This document shows positions 62,057 to 64,000 of a stretch of 64,000 bases of DNA, in pieces. Each line of letters starts with the position of its first letter. The first letter of the stretch is position 1. The position numbers were made by a program, and so were the translations under genes. The stretch comes from Syntrophobotulus glycolicus DSM 8271 (lineage in GTDB: Bacteria; Bacillota; Desulfitobacteriia; Desulfitobacteriales; Syntrophobotulaceae), in the NCBI RefSeq assembly GCF_000190635.1, contig NC_015172.1, forward strand, positions 1,178,001 to 1,242,000, in the 5' to 3' direction. Below the pieces are notes generated by a model. That model searched no databases, was not told the DNA's origin, and saw only the letters and a program-made list of their open reading frames with translations.

Positions 62057-62096
62057 TTATCATTTATCATGACACGCGTGTCATGATAAATGATAA
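62057..62096. promoter_or_regulatory. Perfect 40 bp palindrome with embedded promoter
   Basis: Every base of 62057-62096 pairs with its mirror, centred on TGACACGCGTGTCA. Inside lie ATGACA (62069-62074), 17 bp, and GATAAT (62092-62097), a good promoter for the TetR gene 46 bp downstream. A further ATGACAC follows at 62099-62105. TetR binding would cover -35 and -10 completely. Confidence 0.85.
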
Positions 62097-62142
62097 TAAT
62101 GACACAAGGTTCATTTTTGTTTTTAACAAGGAGGAGGGGCAC

Positions 62143-62844
62143 ATGCCAAAGGTCGATAAAGAATATTTTGCGGAAAAAGAAAAGACCATCGTTGATGCCG
62201 CCATAAGGGTTTGCAAATCCAAACCCGCTTACGCGGTTACGTTGCGCGATATCGTAAAAGAATGCGGGATCAGTCAGGGTGGAATATATCGCTATTTCTC
62301 GGACATCGACGAGATTTTTGCTGAGATAATGAACCGCGCCTACAGTGAATATCAAATCGGCGGAAGCACCGACGCGATTTTTGACAGCGATAATCCGCCG
62401 GGAAAAATAATCGCTGATTCGTTTGCTTTGATCGGCCAGTTGACAGACAACATCATAAGTCAATACGGGAATCTGATCTACGAACTGAATGCCATCTATC
62501 TGAATGAGCCGGAACGAGGCCAAAAGGTGCAAGGCAGAATTAAGGTGAACAATGACAGCGATGCATTACTTGGTAAAACAATTGCCTTTATCGAAGCACA
62601 TATCTCGAACGGTTACTTCAATCCGGAGATGCCTAAAGAGCATATACTGCTTCTCATTGGTATAACCATCCAGGGCATTGCGCGAATGATAACCTTTTCT
62701 GAAAATGTTGAAGTTTTGCAGACACAATTTGGGATAACGATGGAATATACCACGGCAAAAGGTATGATGACAATTCTGGCACAGGCAATCATTAAGCTGC
62801 TTGGAAGCGGTGGCGAAAGAGAGCATTACAATGAAAACAAATGA
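62143..62844 (+). CDS. TetR-family regulator of a BcrAB-like transporter
   Basis: 233 residues: HTH region KTIVDAAIRVCKSKPAYAVTLRDIVKECGISQGGIYRYFSDIDEIFAEIM and a long helical ligand domain. ATG at 62143 with AAGGAGGAGG 4-7 nt upstream. Overlaps the downstream ATPase gene by 14 bp, so repressor and transporter are one operon controlled from the palindromic promoter; a compound that releases the repressor would raise both. Confidence 0.92.
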   Translation: MPKVDKEYFAEKEKTIVDAAIRVCKSKPAYAVTLRDIVKECGISQGGIYRYFSDIDEIFAEIMNRAYSEYQIGGSTDAIFDSDNPPGKIIADSFALIGQLTDNIISQYGNLIYELNAIYLNEPERGQKVQGRIKVNNDSDALLGKTIAFIEAHISNGYFNPEMPKEHILLLIGITIQGIARMITFSENVEVLQTQFGITMEYTTAKGMMTILAQAIIKLLGSGGEREHYNENK

Positions 62845-63568
62845 CTTAGCGGTAAAAACGGAAAAGTTGGTTAAAGCGTTTTCCGGACAGGAAATGATTA
62901 AAAGCTGCAAGATGAATGTCCGTTATGGCTGTATCTATGGTTTTTTGGGCGCAAACGGCGCAGGTAAAACAACTATGTTTAAGATGTTGACCGGATTACT
63001 GCTCCCCACGGCTGGAAAGGCCGAAGTGTTGGGAATGGATGTGGTCGGGCGACGCGACGACATACTCAAAAATATCGGTAGTATGATTGATGTTCCCATT
63101 TTTTACGACCATCTGACTGCTGTGAAAAACCTGGAAATCCACCTCGCCTATATGGGCGTACAAGGCATGGGTATTCCCGCCGCGCTTGAGCTTGTCGGAT
63201 TGGAACCCTCAAACAAACAGCCCGTTTCCCGGTACTCCCTCGGTATGCGGCAGCGGTTAGGTATTGCCAGGGCGGTGGTTCACAATCCTAAGCTGCTGAT
63301 TTTGGATGAACCCATCAATGGCCTTGACCCGATGGGTATCCGGGAAATGCGGGAGTTGTTTTTAAGGTTGGTACAGAAAAAGAATATGACCATTCTGCTT
63401 TCCAGCCACATGCTTAACGAAATTGAACACACGGCAGATACCGTGGGGGTAATTGTAAATGGGACTATTGTTGAGGAAACGGAATTATCAACAATTAAAC
63501 AGCAGTATGCCAATGGCCTTGAGGATTATTTGATCAAAAAAATGACAGGGGGGAAACAAAATGCTTAA
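62831..63568 (+). CDS. ABC transporter ATPase (BcrA-like)
   Basis: 245 residues: Walker A GANGAGKTT, Q-loop near MIDVPIFYDHLT, signature YSLGMRQRLGIARAV, Walker B LLILDEPINGLDP and H-loop SSHMLNEIE. The SLGMRQRLG signature is typical of BcrA/lantibiotic-resistance and other ABC-2 type exporters. ATG at 62831 inside the TetR gene end. It overlaps the permease start by 8 bp. Likely role: export of, or protection against, a peptide or other envelope-active compound. Confidence 0.93.
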   Translation: MKTNDLAVKTEKLVKAFSGQEMIKSCKMNVRYGCIYGFLGANGAGKTTMFKMLTGLLLPTAGKAEVLGMDVVGRRDDILKNIGSMIDVPIFYDHLTAVKNLEIHLAYMGVQGMGIPAALELVGLEPSNKQPVSRYSLGMRQRLGIARAVVHNPKLLILDEPINGLDPMGIREMRELFLRLVQKKNMTILLSSHMLNEIEHTADTVGVIVNGTIVEETELSTIKQQYANGLEDYLIKKMTGGKQNA

Positions 63569-64000
63569 CTTGATGAAGCTGGAACTAAAAAGAAATAAAA
63601 CCCGCTCCTATATGCTTGCCGCTATCGTTGCCTTGCCTGTGGTAACGGGGCTTACATACCTGATGGCCTATGCGCCGCAAGAGAATCCGAATGACCCCAG
63701 TTTGTCGCTATTTGCGAATTACAATAATCTCGTTTCAATGTCTATCTTTATTAGCATGGCGTATTTTGCTATCCTTGCCGCGGTAATGTATGCCCGGTTT
63801 GTGATTGAGGAATACGCAGGCAAACGCGCCACGCTGATTTTTTCCTATCCTGTCAGCCGCAAGCGCGTCCTGATTGCAAAGTTTGCAGTTGTTTCGATTT
63901 TCACGTTTATAGCTATGGTGGGATGCAGTTTTTTATCGTTAGGTATATTCAGTGCGACGGAAATGATAGCCCCGATGGTGAACGATAAATTGACAACAGG
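63561..64000 (+). CDS. ABC-2 type permease, 3' end beyond window
   Basis: First 146 codons of a membrane permease: MLNLMKLELKRNKTRSYMLA, membrane segments at about 18-38, 55-75 (NLVSMSIFISMAYFAILAAVMY) and 108-128, and the cytoplasmic FVIEEYAGKRATLIFSYPVSRKRVLIAK motif of BcrB/YhaP-type permeases. GGGGGG lies 7 nt before the ATG. Partner of the BcrA-like ATPase. Confidence 0.88.
   Translation, partial: MLNLMKLELKRNKTRSYMLAAIVALPVVTGLTYLMAYAPQENPNDPSLSLFANYNNLVSMSIFISMAYFAILAAVMYARFVIEEYAGKRATLIFSYPVSRKRVLIAKFAVVSIFTFIAMVGCSFLSLGIFSATEMIAPMVNDKLTT

Overview
The window looks like the chromosome of a mid-GC Bacillota of class Clostridia. Supporting this: strong AGGAGG-type ribosome binding sites on nearly every gene, TTG and GTG starts, an S-layer (SLH) surface protein, DUF1659/DUF2922/DUF3102 small genes, WYL-type regulators, FtsX-type ABC transporters with their own two-component systems, and a class I cyclic-di-GMP riboswitch. 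The Desulfitobacteriaceae/Peptococcaceae are a plausible home, but this is a guess from gene content. There is no rRNA, no recognisable tRNA, no CRISPR array and no intact insertion sequence.

Layout. 1-4.3 kb: the end of a GGDEF/HD-GYP cyclic-di-GMP protein, then a redox operon (ferredoxin-nitroreductase, doubled NTF2-like protein, truncated SDR remnant) beside a WYL regulator with palindromic operators. 4.8-6.3 kb: an MqsR-like toxin with an antitoxin joining an MqsA-like part to a Panacea domain. 6.5-11.4 kb: response regulator, histidine kinase, ABC ATPase and FtsX permease. 11.6-14.8 kb: the most unusual region. A tandem array of 27-28 bp repeats abuts a defence-type reverse transcriptase of the unknown-group/Abi kind, followed by a DUF1878-like gene and a VapBC pair. 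14.8-20 kb: an ion and osmotic stress block (terminated leader RNA, NhaA antiporter, MscS channel, and a phosphatase/mannitol-1-phosphate dehydrogenase fusion). 20-25.7 kb: an unknown 342-residue protein and an MMPL exporter with divergent TetR. 26-29 kb: orphan receiver, XRE regulator, enoate/dienoyl-CoA reductase-type flavoenzyme.

29-37 kb is transport, probably iron-related: an ECF transporter (its T subunit is frameshifted), TetR, AraC and feoABC. An AAGTTAG-N6-CTAACTT box lies before the ECF genes, before araC-feoABC, and again at 61.1 kb before a YbtPQ-like ABC pair, suggesting one regulon. 37-48 kb: a small HTH gene, a regulator made of two PAS-AraC units in tandem, a PAS-like protein, a lipoprotein and a 2090-residue SLH adhesin. 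A cyclic-di-GMP-I riboswitch follows the adhesin, and after it lie an inverted-repeat element and the decayed remains of a cell-wall-binding protein. 48-52 kb: isochorismatase-family hydrolase with divergent WYL regulator, an AAA ATPase remnant, and the DUF3102, DUF1659 and DUF2922 genes. 52-57 kb: a second response regulator-kinase-ABC module in the same gene order as the first. 57-64 kb: the YbtPQ-like ABC pair with TetR, then a TetR with a perfect 40 bp palindromic promoter/operator and a BcrAB-like ABC transporter cut by the window end.

Best candidate for an undescribed system: the repeat array plus reverse transcriptase at 11.6-13.9 kb. Next in interest are the tandem PAS-AraC regulator, the shared operator families, the riboswitch that precedes only a dead gene, and the terminated leader before nhaA.
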